Positions 17,007 to 25,511 of a DNA stretch of 64,000 nucleotides are shown here, piece by piece. Made by a program: the position numbers and the translations under genes. How positions within the stretch are numbered: the first letter of the stretch is position 1; every line of letters begins with the position of its first letter. This DNA is from an uncultured Dorea sp. (GTDB taxonomy: Bacteria; Bacillota; Clostridia; Lachnospirales; Lachnospiraceae). Under the pieces are notes generated by a model that saw only the letters and a program-made list of their open reading frames with translations, was not told where the DNA came from and did not search any database. The stretch lies in the NCBI GenBank assembly GCA_910580235.1, contig CAJTVU010000006.1, positions 124,001 to 188,000 on the forward strand, read 5' to 3'.

Positions 17007-17864
17007 TTAAGAATTTGTATTTTCCTTTTCCCCGGATTCAAATCCGACTATTCCTGTTATATGCAGGTTCCGATTGTGCAATTCGTTTTTCTCATTTAGA
17101 AGAAGATTTCGTAAGAACAGCTCAAGATATTCGGTTGTTTCGTAAATCCCTTTCTGCAGGTTCGTGTAATTGGCGCGGACAAGTGCGTTTCTGAAATACC
17201 ACGCATGATGTGCAAAAATGTCGTTGGCCGCCGAAAAGCCAAGTGTCCGCAGATATTTTATAAAAAATACTGCAGTCGTTCTTGTATTCCCTTCCCCGAA
17301 AATATGGATCTGCCACAGCCCTGAGACGAATACTGCAAGATGGCGGATCGTGTCATCTATGGAAAGGCCTCTATAATGAAAGCTTTTTTCCTGAGCGAGA
17401 TCATATTCAAGAGTAGCCCGGAGCTCGGAGGCGCTTCCATATATAACGGTTTCTCCCTCTAAAACCCATTCCTTTTTTGTGATATTGTAGCTTCTTATCT
17501 TTCCGGCGTGCATGTAGATCCCTCGGAATAGCTTGCGATGGATTCCAATATATTCAGTCGGGGAAAAAGAAAACGCAGTCTCGGATAATATCTCTGCTAT
17601 CCGTGCAGATACCTTATCAGCTTCTTCGGTACGTGTATTGTCTGAATGAGCCTGGCTTTCCTCATAATAACTGTCAATAAGATCCTGAGCTTCTGTCAGC
17701 GTGATTTTGCCTTCAATATTTGCGATTGCAGTATCTATCAAATATTTAGACGGCTTAAGCCCGTCTACGGCCTGCAAGCCGATTGCCGTGCTCCAGGCAT
17801 ATCCTTTGCGGGCCTTATCAGGCTCGGATTCTTTAAAATATTCTCTGAACGGGTCTTTGTCCAT
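17007..17864 (-). CDS. Fic-domain protein
   Basis: 285 residues. The Fic core motif is HIFGEGNTRT (residues ~187-196), matching H-x-F-x-x-G-N-x-R with Ile where Pro is usual. An N-terminal stretch ANIEGKITL at about residue 48 resembles the inhibitory helix of class II Fic proteins, although the Ser/Thr of the consensus is not evident. Fic proteins AMPylate or otherwise nucleotidylate targets. Transcribed opposite to its neighbours, next to gene debris, so it may be a mobile accessory or toxin-like gene. No separate antitoxin gene is seen. Confidence 0.85.
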   Translation of the reverse strand: MDKDPFREYFKESEPDKARKGYAWSTAIGLQAVDGLKPSKYLIDTAIANIEGKITLTEAQDLIDSYYEESQAHSDNTRTEEADKVSARIAEILSETAFSFSPTEYIGIHRKLFRGIYMHAGKIRSYNITKKEWVLEGETVIYGSASELRATLEYDLAQEKSFHYRGLSIDDTIRHLAVFVSGLWQIHIFGEGNTRTTAVFFIKYLRTLGFSAANDIFAHHAWYFRNALVRANYTNLQKGIYETTEYLELFLRNLLLNEKNELHNRNLHITGIVGFESGEKENTNS

Positions 17865-17908
17865 AATTGATCAGTTCCTTTCCTCTTTCTAGAACAAAGA
17901 TTATTGTC

Positions 17909-18040
17909 CTGCAACTTACCAGCAAGTTAATGCGAACCAGTATATAGTGATATTATAATCATCAATACTATATATAGCGTTTCCTTATAGTTATAAATAC
18001 CATTCTGCAATTTACCGGCAAGTTAATTTACGCCCAGTAT
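17909..18040. repeat. Two imperfect ~35-bp direct repeats around AT-rich DNA
   Basis: CTGCAACTTACCAGCAAGTT... at 17909-17943 recurs as CTGCAATTTACCGGCAAGTT... at 18005-18040, about 80% identical and both ending CCAGTAT. The second copy is the 3' end of the minus-strand gene remnant at 18028-18234, so the first copy looks like a second degenerate 3' end of the same gene family. The DNA between (17944-18004) shows nothing else. Confidence 0.6.
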
Positions 18041-18234
18041 GGGATGTATTTCGTATGTCTTGGAGCTATATCTTCCAGTTTTTTTATATATTTCTTTTCA
18101 CAGGCTTCTTTTATTAAGCGTGATATACTTGCAGAAGATTTTTCTTCTAGTCCAAACCTTTCGCGCAAAGAACTGTTTGTTAAAAACTCGTTTTGTATAT
18201 ATTTTATACAACCATGCATATAGTTTCTATACAA
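18028..18234 (-). pseudogene. C-terminal remnant of an AlbA_2/AAA-4-type ATP-binding protein
   Basis: A 68-residue frame with a winged-helix-like segment, NSSLRERFGLEEKSSASIS, and the end KYIPYWA. This is how many Firmicutes putative DNA-binding (AlbA_2/'AAA-4') ATP-binding proteins end, which are normally 400-500 residues. No upstream part is present in any frame. I read it as a truncated leftover; the family call is from memory of that C-terminus. Confidence 0.5.
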
Positions 18235-18264
18235 TTAATATTATACATCGAAACCATGGCTTTT

Positions 18265-18310
18265 CAAAGCATAAAATAAATAAGGCCATCCCGCGGGATA
18301 GCCTCATTTT
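18265..18310 (-). terminator. hsp20 terminator
   Basis: On the minus strand GGCTATCCC-GC-GGGATGGCC followed by TTATTTATTTTA, downstream of hsp20. One U-G wobble in the stem. Confidence 0.7.
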
Positions 18311-18359
18311 TAAATTCCAGGACTTAGAGATCGCCCTTCGCCGACAGGCTTATCAACAA

Positions 18360-18788
18360 TTATTCAATCGTGATCAGCTTCGGCTGTTCTTCTATTTTCT
18401 GTATTTCTTTTGGAACCTGGAGGGCAAGCACGCCGTCCTTGAAAGAAGCCTTAATGTCTTCCTGCGTGACCTGGTCGCCTACATAGAAGCTTCTGTTGCA
18501 GCTGCCGGTGTAACGCTCCTTGCGGATGCAGTTGCCTTTTGCGTCTTTTTCTTCTTTTGTCTCGTTCTTTGTGGCGGAAATCGTGAGGTAGCCGTCTTTT
18601 AAGTCGGCTTTAATGTCTTCCTTCGCATATCCGGGAAGCTCCATCTCGATCACATAGTTTCCATCCTTGTCATGGACGTCCGTCCTCATGATCTGTGTAG
18701 ATGTGGATGCGCTGTCGTAAGAGCGTGTGAAGAACGGGTCTTTGAACATCTCGTCGAATAAGTTGTAGTGTCTGTTTGCTAGTAACAT
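18360..18788 (-). CDS. Hsp20/alpha-crystallin small heat-shock protein
   Basis: 142 residues. ATP-independent holdase. The alpha-crystallin domain spans ~38-140, with MELPGYAKEDIKADLKDGYLTI and, near the end, FKDGVLALQVPKE, followed by a short extension. The N-terminus LFDEMFKDPFF is typical of clostridial Hsp18-like proteins. An AGGAGG ribosome site lies just upstream on the minus strand, and a CIRCE-like operator about 105 nt upstream suggests HrcA repression relieved by heat. Confidence 0.93.
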   Translation of the reverse strand: MLLANRHYNLFDEMFKDPFFTRSYDSASTSTQIMRTDVHDKDGNYVIEMELPGYAKEDIKADLKDGYLTISATKNETKEEKDAKGNCIRKERYTGSCNRSFYVGDQVTQEDIKASFKDGVLALQVPKEIQKIEEQPKLITIE

Positions 18789-18892
18789 AATGATTCCTCC
18801 TTGTTTTATGTGCCTTATCAGAATAGTATTCCAAAAAGGTATTTGAAATATAACTTGTTTTATTTGTTATATATATTATATATCATAAATTG

Positions 18893-18919
18893 TTAGCAAT
18901 GTAAATAGATGAGTGCTAA
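18893..18919 (-). promoter_or_regulatory. CIRCE-like operator for hsp20
   Basis: TTAGCAATG-N9-GAGTGCTAA. The consensus is TTAGCACTC-N9-GAGTGCTAA; the right arm is perfect and the left arm matches 7 of 9. The element lies upstream of hsp20 with an AT-rich TATAAT-like stretch between, the expected place for HrcA control. Confidence 0.75.
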
Positions 18920-19050
18920 TTTATAAAATTTTTAGATTTTTAAGGATTACAAAATTTTACAAAAAACACAATATTTTTTACGTGGAAATAGAAAATCGTA
19001 TATTTTAATGTATACATAATAAAGGGATAAAAGATGTTAGGAGGCCAGTT
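18920..19050. other. AT-rich intergenic DNA
   Basis: Very A/T-rich with homopolymer runs. It holds the 10-bp palindrome ATGTATACAT and ends in an excellent GGAGG ribosome site at about 19040, followed by ATG at 19051. No gene seen. Confidence 0.5.
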
Positions 19051-19628
19051 ATGAAAAATCAAGCATGAATTAAACAAAAAATTTTTATTTTACTCAAGGT
19101 TAAATCCAACATCATCAGCAAGCATTTTCTAGATGATTCTGACGGGTTTACTGGCATGGTGACTAAGGGCATCATAATATGTCCGGTGCTCAGCGCTCTT
19201 AATACCATAATGAGTTTTGAAAGTAGCATTATTTTTACAACATTATGAGTTATATTCATGATATCACCGATTCCAGCAAGTACCATTCCGCCATTCATGA
19301 AGCAAATCCCGGGAATGATTATAGTTACAGAGTACATGTAGAGGATGATGTTTGTTATTTCAGATTTTGTATAGAATGACTGCGTATTAATAACTAAATT
19401 ATGTATAAAGACAATCGTGGTTGGCATCCGTGTCTTTTTGAAGATGACATAGAAAAAATTTTGATGCACATCGGACTTGGAAAAGTATTGAGGTTCTGGG
19501 AATATTTGGTCAATGTGAGAAGCGGTATGTTGTTTTATAGCCTTGTGGTGGAATCTATCAAGTTCTCTGAGTTTGATGAAATCAAATACGTTGTTCTCAC
19601 GTATAGACGAATTCTTGTTAGGGGCTAG
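19051..19628 (+). pseudogene. Decayed gene of unknown family upstream of the biosynthetic operon
   Basis: A strong ribosome site leads into ATG and only five codons (MKNQA) before TGA. Beyond it, coding-like pieces appear in shifting + strand frames broken by stops: one of about 40 codons containing YIHDITDSSKYHSAIHEA and YSYRVHVEDDVCYFRF, then after two stops a 75-codon piece, MYKDNRGWHPCLFEDDIEKI to LTYRRILVRG. This looks like a gene ruined by frameshifts and stops. Its family is not recognisable to me. The long minus-strand frame across it is a shadow. 19629-19843 shows nothing further. Confidence 0.4.
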
Positions 19629-19843
19629 AACACACATTTTTAGATAGCAGAAGATAGAAGTTATCATAGTTATTTGCAAATTTGAATAGTTCGAATCATC
19701 GTACCTTCCGTGAAAATACTCCGAGGACATCCAGTTAATAAACAATTTAGAAGTCTACAGTATCTGAATGTATTAAACCTCAGATTAAGAAAAATGAAAG
19801 GAATATGTTGTTTTTGTTTCTATAAACATCATATAAGGAAGAG

Positions 19844-20839
19844 ATGAAAGTATTTATTGGCATGAACAATAAAGTCAGAGAAGATTATAAAAATCAGGTT
19901 TTTGAAATAATTACTAAGATAGATTTAAATAACTATGAGACCATTCCAGAGTTTATGGATGTAATAAGTCATCCTGGAAAAATGATTCGTTCAACATTTA
20001 CATATATTACAAGTCTTTTAGAGAAAGAACAATTAGATTTAAATATTTCTTATTTAATAGTTCTTGTTGAATTAATCCAAGCAGCTAGTTTGATACATGA
20101 TGATATTATCGATAATAGTTTGTATAGAAGGGGACGAGAGACAATAGTAAACAAGTATGGACTGCATCGTGCATTGCTTCTAGGGGATTGCTTAGTCTTT
20201 ATAGTAATGAGGCTGATAGCGGAAATGGAAATGACGCAGGATAAAAGAGGCCAAATATTAAAAGCAATATCGACATGTTTAGTGAATATGTATGAAGGAC
20301 AGAAGTTTGAAGAAATTTTGGTTGGGAATTATCTGGTTAGTGATAGAGACTATATTAATGTTATTAGCAATAAATCTTCTTCTTTTTTTGCTATGGCCTG
20401 TGAGTTAGGAGCGATTCTGGCAGGTGCTAGCAATAGTTGCAAGAAAGCAGTAATGCTGTATGGATATAATATCGGTCTTGCGTATCAAATGATGGATGAT
20501 TTACAAAGTATAGTATGCTTAAAAAAAGAGAAGACAGAAAAATCTTACCAAACTGATATTGAAAGAAGGCTTGTAACGCTACCTGTTATTATTGCATTAA
20601 AAGAATGTAGTGATAATGAAAAAGAAATAATAAAAGATTTTTATAGTGGGAAATCAACAAATAAAAACTCTCTCACTAAGGCGATAAATAATGAAGAAGT
20701 GCTATTTAAAGTAAAAGAAAGAATTATTCATACGATAATAAAAGCAAGAGATGAACTAAAAGATTTAAGGGATAGTAAATATAAAACCGCTCTACAGGAA
20801 TATTGTGATTACCTACAGGAGGAAGTCAATGAATATTGA
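19844..20839 (+). CDS. Trans-isoprenyl diphosphate synthase (first gene of cluster)
   Basis: 331 residues of the polyprenyl synthetase family, which condense IPP onto allylic diphosphates. The first Asp-rich motif is DDIID (86-90) followed by RRGR; PGKMIRS stands for the usual GGKRLRP. The second motif reads YQMMDDLQS (214-222), so its third Asp is Ser. The residue five before the first motif is Ala, the small residue seen in long-chain synthases, so I infer a long product. It heads a 15-gene co-directional block and presumably supplies the prenyl chain. A SD (AAGGAAG) sits close to the ATG; an ATG at 19862 is an alternative. Confidence 0.88.
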   Translation: MKVFIGMNNKVREDYKNQVFEIITKIDLNNYETIPEFMDVISHPGKMIRSTFTYITSLLEKEQLDLNISYLIVLVELIQAASLIHDDIIDNSLYRRGRETIVNKYGLHRALLLGDCLVFIVMRLIAEMEMTQDKRGQILKAISTCLVNMYEGQKFEEILVGNYLVSDRDYINVISNKSSSFFAMACELGAILAGASNSCKKAVMLYGYNIGLAYQMMDDLQSIVCLKKEKTEKSYQTDIERRLVTLPVIIALKECSDNEKEIIKDFYSGKSTNKNSLTKAINNEEVLFKVKERIIHTIIKARDELKDLRDSKYKTALQEYCDYLQEEVNEY

Positions 20840-22451
20840 TTTTATTATTAGTGAAATTGAGAGAGAACCGTGTGTGAAAACATGTAAGAATCTTCTGAAA
20901 AATAATGCGATATTTACTACACCTATTGATGATTTCCAGCAAGCAATGAATCTTTTAGATTCTGAAGATGAATATGTAAGAATATTTGTAGTTATGTATA
21001 TTTCTAAAGCATATGATAGTTTGGATCTGCAAAAAGAAATGATTCATAAACAATTAGTATTGTTATCAAATGATTGGAGTAAAAAGTTTATAAGGTATGG
21101 CCTGATACCCTCTGTGGAAGCGATATTAACAAAAGCAGGCTCTGAGTTATCTACCTATTTGACGAATAAATTAAAAGATCCTGATTATCCAGTTTTACCA
21201 CGTATATATTTCGAAGCCTATAGTAGGGTTATAATGAAAAAGAATAATTATAAAGAAGTCACAGTTTTTTTGGATTTGATAGGAGATTACTTAATTTCAA
21301 ACAATCTTGATACTCAGCAAGGGTTAGTTTCCGCAATAAATAATATTGGAAAGAAAAATATAACCTTACTACAAAAATATATTTTAGATTGGATAGAAAT
21401 TAAAAATATTAATACTTACTATGTTATCAGGAAAGTATTCGATTTAAAGTTTGGAGAACTAGCCGGAACAGAATTCAGACAAACCTGCAAAGAAAAAATG
21501 AATAGCTATGAGGAAGAAAGAATTCGGTTGATCAGTGAAAAATTCAGTAGCGATGAAAGTAAAGTAGATGTTACTTATCAAGAGATTATAGTTTCAACCA
21601 TGCTGCATTTTATAAATTCACCAATGTTACCTTTTAATTGGGGAGCCAATCCTTATAGAGGATGCTTGCATGCTTGTGAATATTGCTATGGTAGAACCAG
21701 TCATGAATTTTTAGGGCATACCAAAGATGAGTTCGAACGTATTATTTATGTAAAAATTAATGCAGATAAGGCTTTGGAGAAAGAAATCATGACTCCCAAG
21801 TGGACAAGCAGCAGAAATAAATTAATTAATTTAGGGACAGTGACAGATCCTTACCAACAGATTGAAGAGAATTATGAGATTACACGGAAAATACTTGAGA
21901 CGTTGTATAAGTATAAAAATCCCGTTACGATTACTACAAAATCAGATCTCGTTATCAGAGATATTGATATTTTGAAAAAAATGGGACCATTAACAAATGT
22001 AGTATTCAGTATACCATCTTTAGACCAAATCTTTTTAGATAAAATAGAGAAGAGGGCAGCCCCTATTGCTCAGCGCCTGAAAGCAATAGAACAGTTAAAG
22101 AAAGCGGGTATTACTGTAGGGGTTCTTATGATTCCGATATTCCCTTATATTAATGATGGCGAAAGTGAGCTTAAGTATCTTATTCAAACATTAGCTGATT
22201 ATAAGGTGGACTATGTGATACCAGATATTCTTAATTTACGCGGTGATAGTAAATATAAGGTAAGCCAGTTTATAGGCCAATATTATCCGGAATTAGCTGA
22301 AGCTTATAAGAAATTGTATGTGAGGGGTAATGATAGTCTATATGTTGATAAGGCTTACCAGAAAAAGATATTTGATTATCTTATGAAAGACGCTTTGAAA
22401 GAATATGGCTTGAACGATTATTCGAAAATGATTAAAGGAAAATGGTCTTAA
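20829..22451 (+). CDS. SPL-like radical SAM protein with helical N-terminal extension
   Basis: 540 residues. The C-terminal two thirds match the Rv2578c/PA0069-type radical SAM proteins related to spore photoproduct lyase, with GANPYRGCLHACEYCYGR giving the CxxxCxxC cluster at Cys279/283/286. Residues 1-~220 are an added alpha-helical, HEAT-like region that the family normally lacks. Function unknown. The start ATG follows AGGAGG and lies inside the preceding gene (11-nt overlap), showing translational coupling. Within the cluster it may act on the lipid or on a partner protein. Confidence 0.82.
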   Translation: MNIDFIISEIEREPCVKTCKNLLKNNAIFTTPIDDFQQAMNLLDSEDEYVRIFVVMYISKAYDSLDLQKEMIHKQLVLLSNDWSKKFIRYGLIPSVEAILTKAGSELSTYLTNKLKDPDYPVLPRIYFEAYSRVIMKKNNYKEVTVFLDLIGDYLISNNLDTQQGLVSAINNIGKKNITLLQKYILDWIEIKNINTYYVIRKVFDLKFGELAGTEFRQTCKEKMNSYEEERIRLISEKFSSDESKVDVTYQEIIVSTMLHFINSPMLPFNWGANPYRGCLHACEYCYGRTSHEFLGHTKDEFERIIYVKINADKALEKEIMTPKWTSSRNKLINLGTVTDPYQQIEENYEITRKILETLYKYKNPVTITTKSDLVIRDIDILKKMGPLTNVVFSIPSLDQIFLDKIEKRAAPIAQRLKAIEQLKKAGITVGVLMIPIFPYINDGESELKYLIQTLADYKVDYVIPDILNLRGDSKYKVSQFIGQYYPELAEAYKKLYVRGNDSLYVDKAYQKKIFDYLMKDALKEYGLNDYSKMIKGKWS

Positions 22452-23065
22452 AAATGAAAAATGCAGAATATGTTGATTGGAATTTTTTCTGGAAAAGGGT
22501 AAAAAAACATCCTTTATTTCTAAAATTTTTATATTTTGTACACCTTAAAAAATATACAAAAATTTTAAAAAAGATACACTTGATTACGCCGGCAGTACTG
22601 GAAATAGGGGCAGGAACTGGTGCAGCAGCATTGCATGTGCAAGATTTATACGGAGGTAGTGTGACACTTGTTGATAATAGTAAAATTGCTTATGAAATGC
22701 ATAAAAAATTATTCCCTAATAGAATAAGTAAAATAAATTATATTCGAAAAAATTTTTTGGAAATTGACAGAAGGCCAGAGTTCGATTTAGTGATGAGTGA
22801 TGGACTGCTTGAACACTTTAGTGAAAAAGAAGAAATAATCGAGATGCATAAAACTTTTGCCAAAAAGAATGGGTATATATTAATTTTTGCACTAAATAAT
22901 AATTTGTTTGCTCGCTTTTTGGAATTGGGGGAGAAAAAGATGGGTTATTCAGAACCGATAAGTATGAATGAATGTATTCAGTTGTGCGATCAATTAGAAT
23001 TAAAAGTAGTTGAAACAATAAAATATTTTTTTGAGTATGGAATTTTGTGCAAGAAGGTAGGTTAG
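22442..23065 (+). CDS. Class I SAM methyltransferase
   Basis: 207 residues. SAM motif I is VLEIGAGTGAAAL (~52-64), with an acidic residue ending strand 2 (TLVDNS) and motif IV in DLVMSDGLLEHF, a UbiE/COQ5-like fold. Likely methylates an O, N or C atom on a cluster intermediate. It overlaps the radical SAM gene by 10 nt. ATG at 22454 is an alternative start with a better-spaced purine-rich site. Confidence 0.82.
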   Translation: MVLKMKNAEYVDWNFFWKRVKKHPLFLKFLYFVHLKKYTKILKKIHLITPAVLEIGAGTGAAALHVQDLYGGSVTLVDNSKIAYEMHKKLFPNRISKINYIRKNFLEIDRRPEFDLVMSDGLLEHFSEKEEIIEMHKTFAKKNGYILIFALNNNLFARFLELGEKKMGYSEPISMNECIQLCDQLELKVVETIKYFFEYGILCKKVG

Positions 23066-23066
23066 G

Positions 23067-24284
23067 ATGGATAAACAATGGGAGCTATGGTGGGAAAACA
23101 TATTAATTCGTATTCAAAACCAAGATAATCTTACGCAGGAAGAAGTGAGGAAAGGGTGGGGCTATTTATGGAGTGGATGGAAAAATATAGAGAAGGGATT
23201 TGTAACTAAAAAGTTTTTACCAGAAAAACTTCAAATGCTTATGGCTTTAAAATCAATTGATCCATTTATCGTTCTGATTGCGCCTACATTTTTAACGGGT
23301 ATATTTGCAAAAGGAATTACAGTAGAGGAAATGAAGGGATTTATTCAAAGTTTTAAAGACAACGACTGGTTCAATGGTTACCAAGATATTAAGCCATTTA
23401 GTAAAAGCTTAATATATACTAATGGATTCGGCGGAGATGAGATTAGAACGGTTAATGTTTCTACACCATCAATAATAATGGCAGCAGCAGCTGGAGCAGA
23501 TATTCTTAAAATGGGCAGTCACTCCTATTTTGGATCTTCAGGAGCTGGTAATTTTACCGACAATATAGGTTATAAAGCCATTACAACACCGGAATCAGTT
23601 GAAGCAGCATTTAAAATTAGCCGAGCCGCTTATATTAATGGGGAATCGGCGGCAGATGGAAAAACACAAGATATTGCTGCCTTTATGTCAAAGGCACCAA
23701 ATGGCATGCACATCATGAAAGCATTATTTTACCCGTTTCGATTTCATATACTTTGTTTTGACTTTTTTCAAGCTCCGTATCAGCAAAGGGGTATCAGTGT
23801 TCCTAACACAGAATTAGTAGGAAAACTTATCGAGGAGTTTTGTACATACACAAAGAGAGGTATGATTGTCTATGGTACAGATAAAGATGGTCTGTCATTG
23901 GACGAGGTATCGAATGTGGGGACAACTAAGATAACATTAATTGAAGATAATAAAGTAAAGGATACGATTTTCACAACACCAGAGGATTGGGGAGTGAGAA
24001 GTAGAACAACTGAAGAGATTGTCTTAGACAAAAGTGATAACAGATTAAAGATTATCTTGGAATCTATGATTGGTAAGCGTGAGGATGGGTATTCTGATTT
24101 GCTTATTATTAATGCTGCACAATATTTATTTTTAAATGGAGTAGCTAATACTTTTAAAAAAGGGACGGATTTGATAAAACAATCAATCGCAGATGGTAGT
24201 GTAAAGGAAGAGTTGATAAAGTTTGTGAAATCAACAGACGGTAATTTATTAAAGATAGAAAAGGAGTTAGCAAATATACAATGA
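23067..24284 (+). CDS. TrpD-like phosphoribosyltransferase (GT3 family)
   Basis: 405 residues. All PRPP-site blocks of anthranilate phosphoribosyltransferase are recognisable in order but divergent: GFGGD (120-124, for GTGGD), NVST (130-133), KMGSHS (148-153, for KHGNRS), SGAGNF for SGSAD, and the metal pair in LSLDEVSN (Asp279-Glu280). It is longer than TrpD (~340) and sits in no tryptophan operon, so it probably ribosylates another acceptor in this pathway. A TGA/ATGA overlap couples it to the next gene. Confidence 0.8.
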   Translation: MDKQWELWWENILIRIQNQDNLTQEEVRKGWGYLWSGWKNIEKGFVTKKFLPEKLQMLMALKSIDPFIVLIAPTFLTGIFAKGITVEEMKGFIQSFKDNDWFNGYQDIKPFSKSLIYTNGFGGDEIRTVNVSTPSIIMAAAAGADILKMGSHSYFGSSGAGNFTDNIGYKAITTPESVEAAFKISRAAYINGESAADGKTQDIAAFMSKAPNGMHIMKALFYPFRFHILCFDFFQAPYQQRGISVPNTELVGKLIEEFCTYTKRGMIVYGTDKDGLSLDEVSNVGTTKITLIEDNKVKDTIFTTPEDWGVRSRTTEEIVLDKSDNRLKIILESMIGKREDGYSDLLIINAAQYLFLNGVANTFKKGTDLIKQSIADGSVKEELIKFVKSTDGNLLKIEKELANIQ

Positions 24285-25510
24285 AGATGGCATTACCTTG
24301 TTCCTGGGAGTATGAATTTTTTAACTACCTTGCAGAATTACAGAAAGGAAAATATGAAATATGTGAGCTATATGGCTCATTGAAGTCTAGTTATCTGGGA
24401 GCCGGCCATTCTTCCGCAGCAATCCGGGGTGATTGCTTGAAAAGAGAAGATGTTGAACAATATGTAAGAAAAGTTCATGAAAATGGCTTAAAGTTTAATT
24501 ATACTATAAATTCCAGCTGCCTTGGAAATATGGAATTTGATCCACGGTATAAGACAAAAATGCTGGATGAATTAGAATGGATATGCTCTTTTAGCGATAC
24601 GGTAACGGTAGCTGTGCCCTATCTCATTGAATTAGTAAAAACTATTGGCAAAAACAAAGTGAAAGTTGCATTATCAACTATCATTGGTGTTGATAGCATT
24701 GGAAAAGTAAAAAGATTTGAAGAAATAGGCGTTGACCGTGTTGTTTTTAATATCAATTTAAACCGTAAGCCTCGATTAATTAACAGCATTCGTGACCATA
24801 CAAAGTTAGACTTGGAAATATTGGTGAATGATAGTTGTTTAAAAGATTGTCCTTATCGGTATTATCATTACAATTCAGGTTCGCATGCCTCAGTATATAA
24901 AAAAGTTTTTTATATGGATTACTGTATTTACAATTGCCTGGATAAACGGTTAAAAAATATGGATGAAATATTAAAAAGCCCTTGGTTACGTCCAGAAGAT
25001 TGCAGTAATTATGAAGGAATTATAGATTATATAAAAATTGGCGGCAGAGAAAAAGGGCTCGATTGGATTGTTCGGGCGGCAACAGCCTATAGTAAAGGAG
25101 TGTGTCAAGGAAATGTACTTGATTTATTGACTATTATATCCCCGGATTCTCATGAATTGGGAGAATTATTATTTAATAATAGATTAAGGATTATTCCAAA
25201 TAATGAAAAACTGGATGATTTTTTCAATCGCTTTTTTAAAAAGGGTTTTGAATGTACCGATTGTTCAGAATGCAATTACTGTACGAAGCATTTCCATGAG
25301 ATTGTCCATTACGATGAGATAATATTAAAGGAATATAGCGCCATTTTTGATACGATTGGGAGAATGATGGACGTAACCCAAAAACAAAATATAATTCAAT
25401 ATGTGTTTATGAAATACGCATTTAACCAATATGTAAAAAATACTAAAAAATGGAAGTTTATGAAAAAACATTTGCCATATGTTAAAGACAAAATAATGAG
25501 GGAGAAATAG
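24281..25510 (+). CDS. U32-type (UbiU/V-superfamily) protein
   Basis: 409 residues. The barrel segments NYTINSSCLGN, TVAVPYLIELVK and EEIGVDRVVFNINLNR, and the Cys pattern NDSCLKDCPYR...YCIYNC...EDCSNYEG, match U32 proteins, now known to include Fe-S hydroxylation proteins. A second cluster, ECTDCSECNYC, lies near residue 330 and could bind another Fe-S centre or metal. It is the first of three U32-type genes in the operon. ATG overlaps the preceding stop; a second ATG six bases on is possible. Confidence 0.72.
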   Translation: MKMALPCSWEYEFFNYLAELQKGKYEICELYGSLKSSYLGAGHSSAAIRGDCLKREDVEQYVRKVHENGLKFNYTINSSCLGNMEFDPRYKTKMLDELEWICSFSDTVTVAVPYLIELVKTIGKNKVKVALSTIIGVDSIGKVKRFEEIGVDRVVFNINLNRKPRLINSIRDHTKLDLEILVNDSCLKDCPYRYYHYNSGSHASVYKKVFYMDYCIYNCLDKRLKNMDEILKSPWLRPEDCSNYEGIIDYIKIGGREKGLDWIVRAATAYSKGVCQGNVLDLLTIISPDSHELGELLFNNRLRIIPNNEKLDDFFNRFFKKGFECTDCSECNYCTKHFHEIVHYDEIILKEYSAIFDTIGRMMDVTQKQNIIQYVFMKYAFNQYVKNTKKWKFMKKHLPYVKDKIMREK

Positions 25511-25511
25511 T

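Noticed and set aside
19059..19745. 228-codon minus-strand frame
   Set aside because: No ribosome site and odd composition; the opposite strand carries broken coding-like pieces, so it is a shadow.
23067..24284. Tryptophan-pathway trpD
   Set aside because: No other trp genes; motifs divergent and protein longer.
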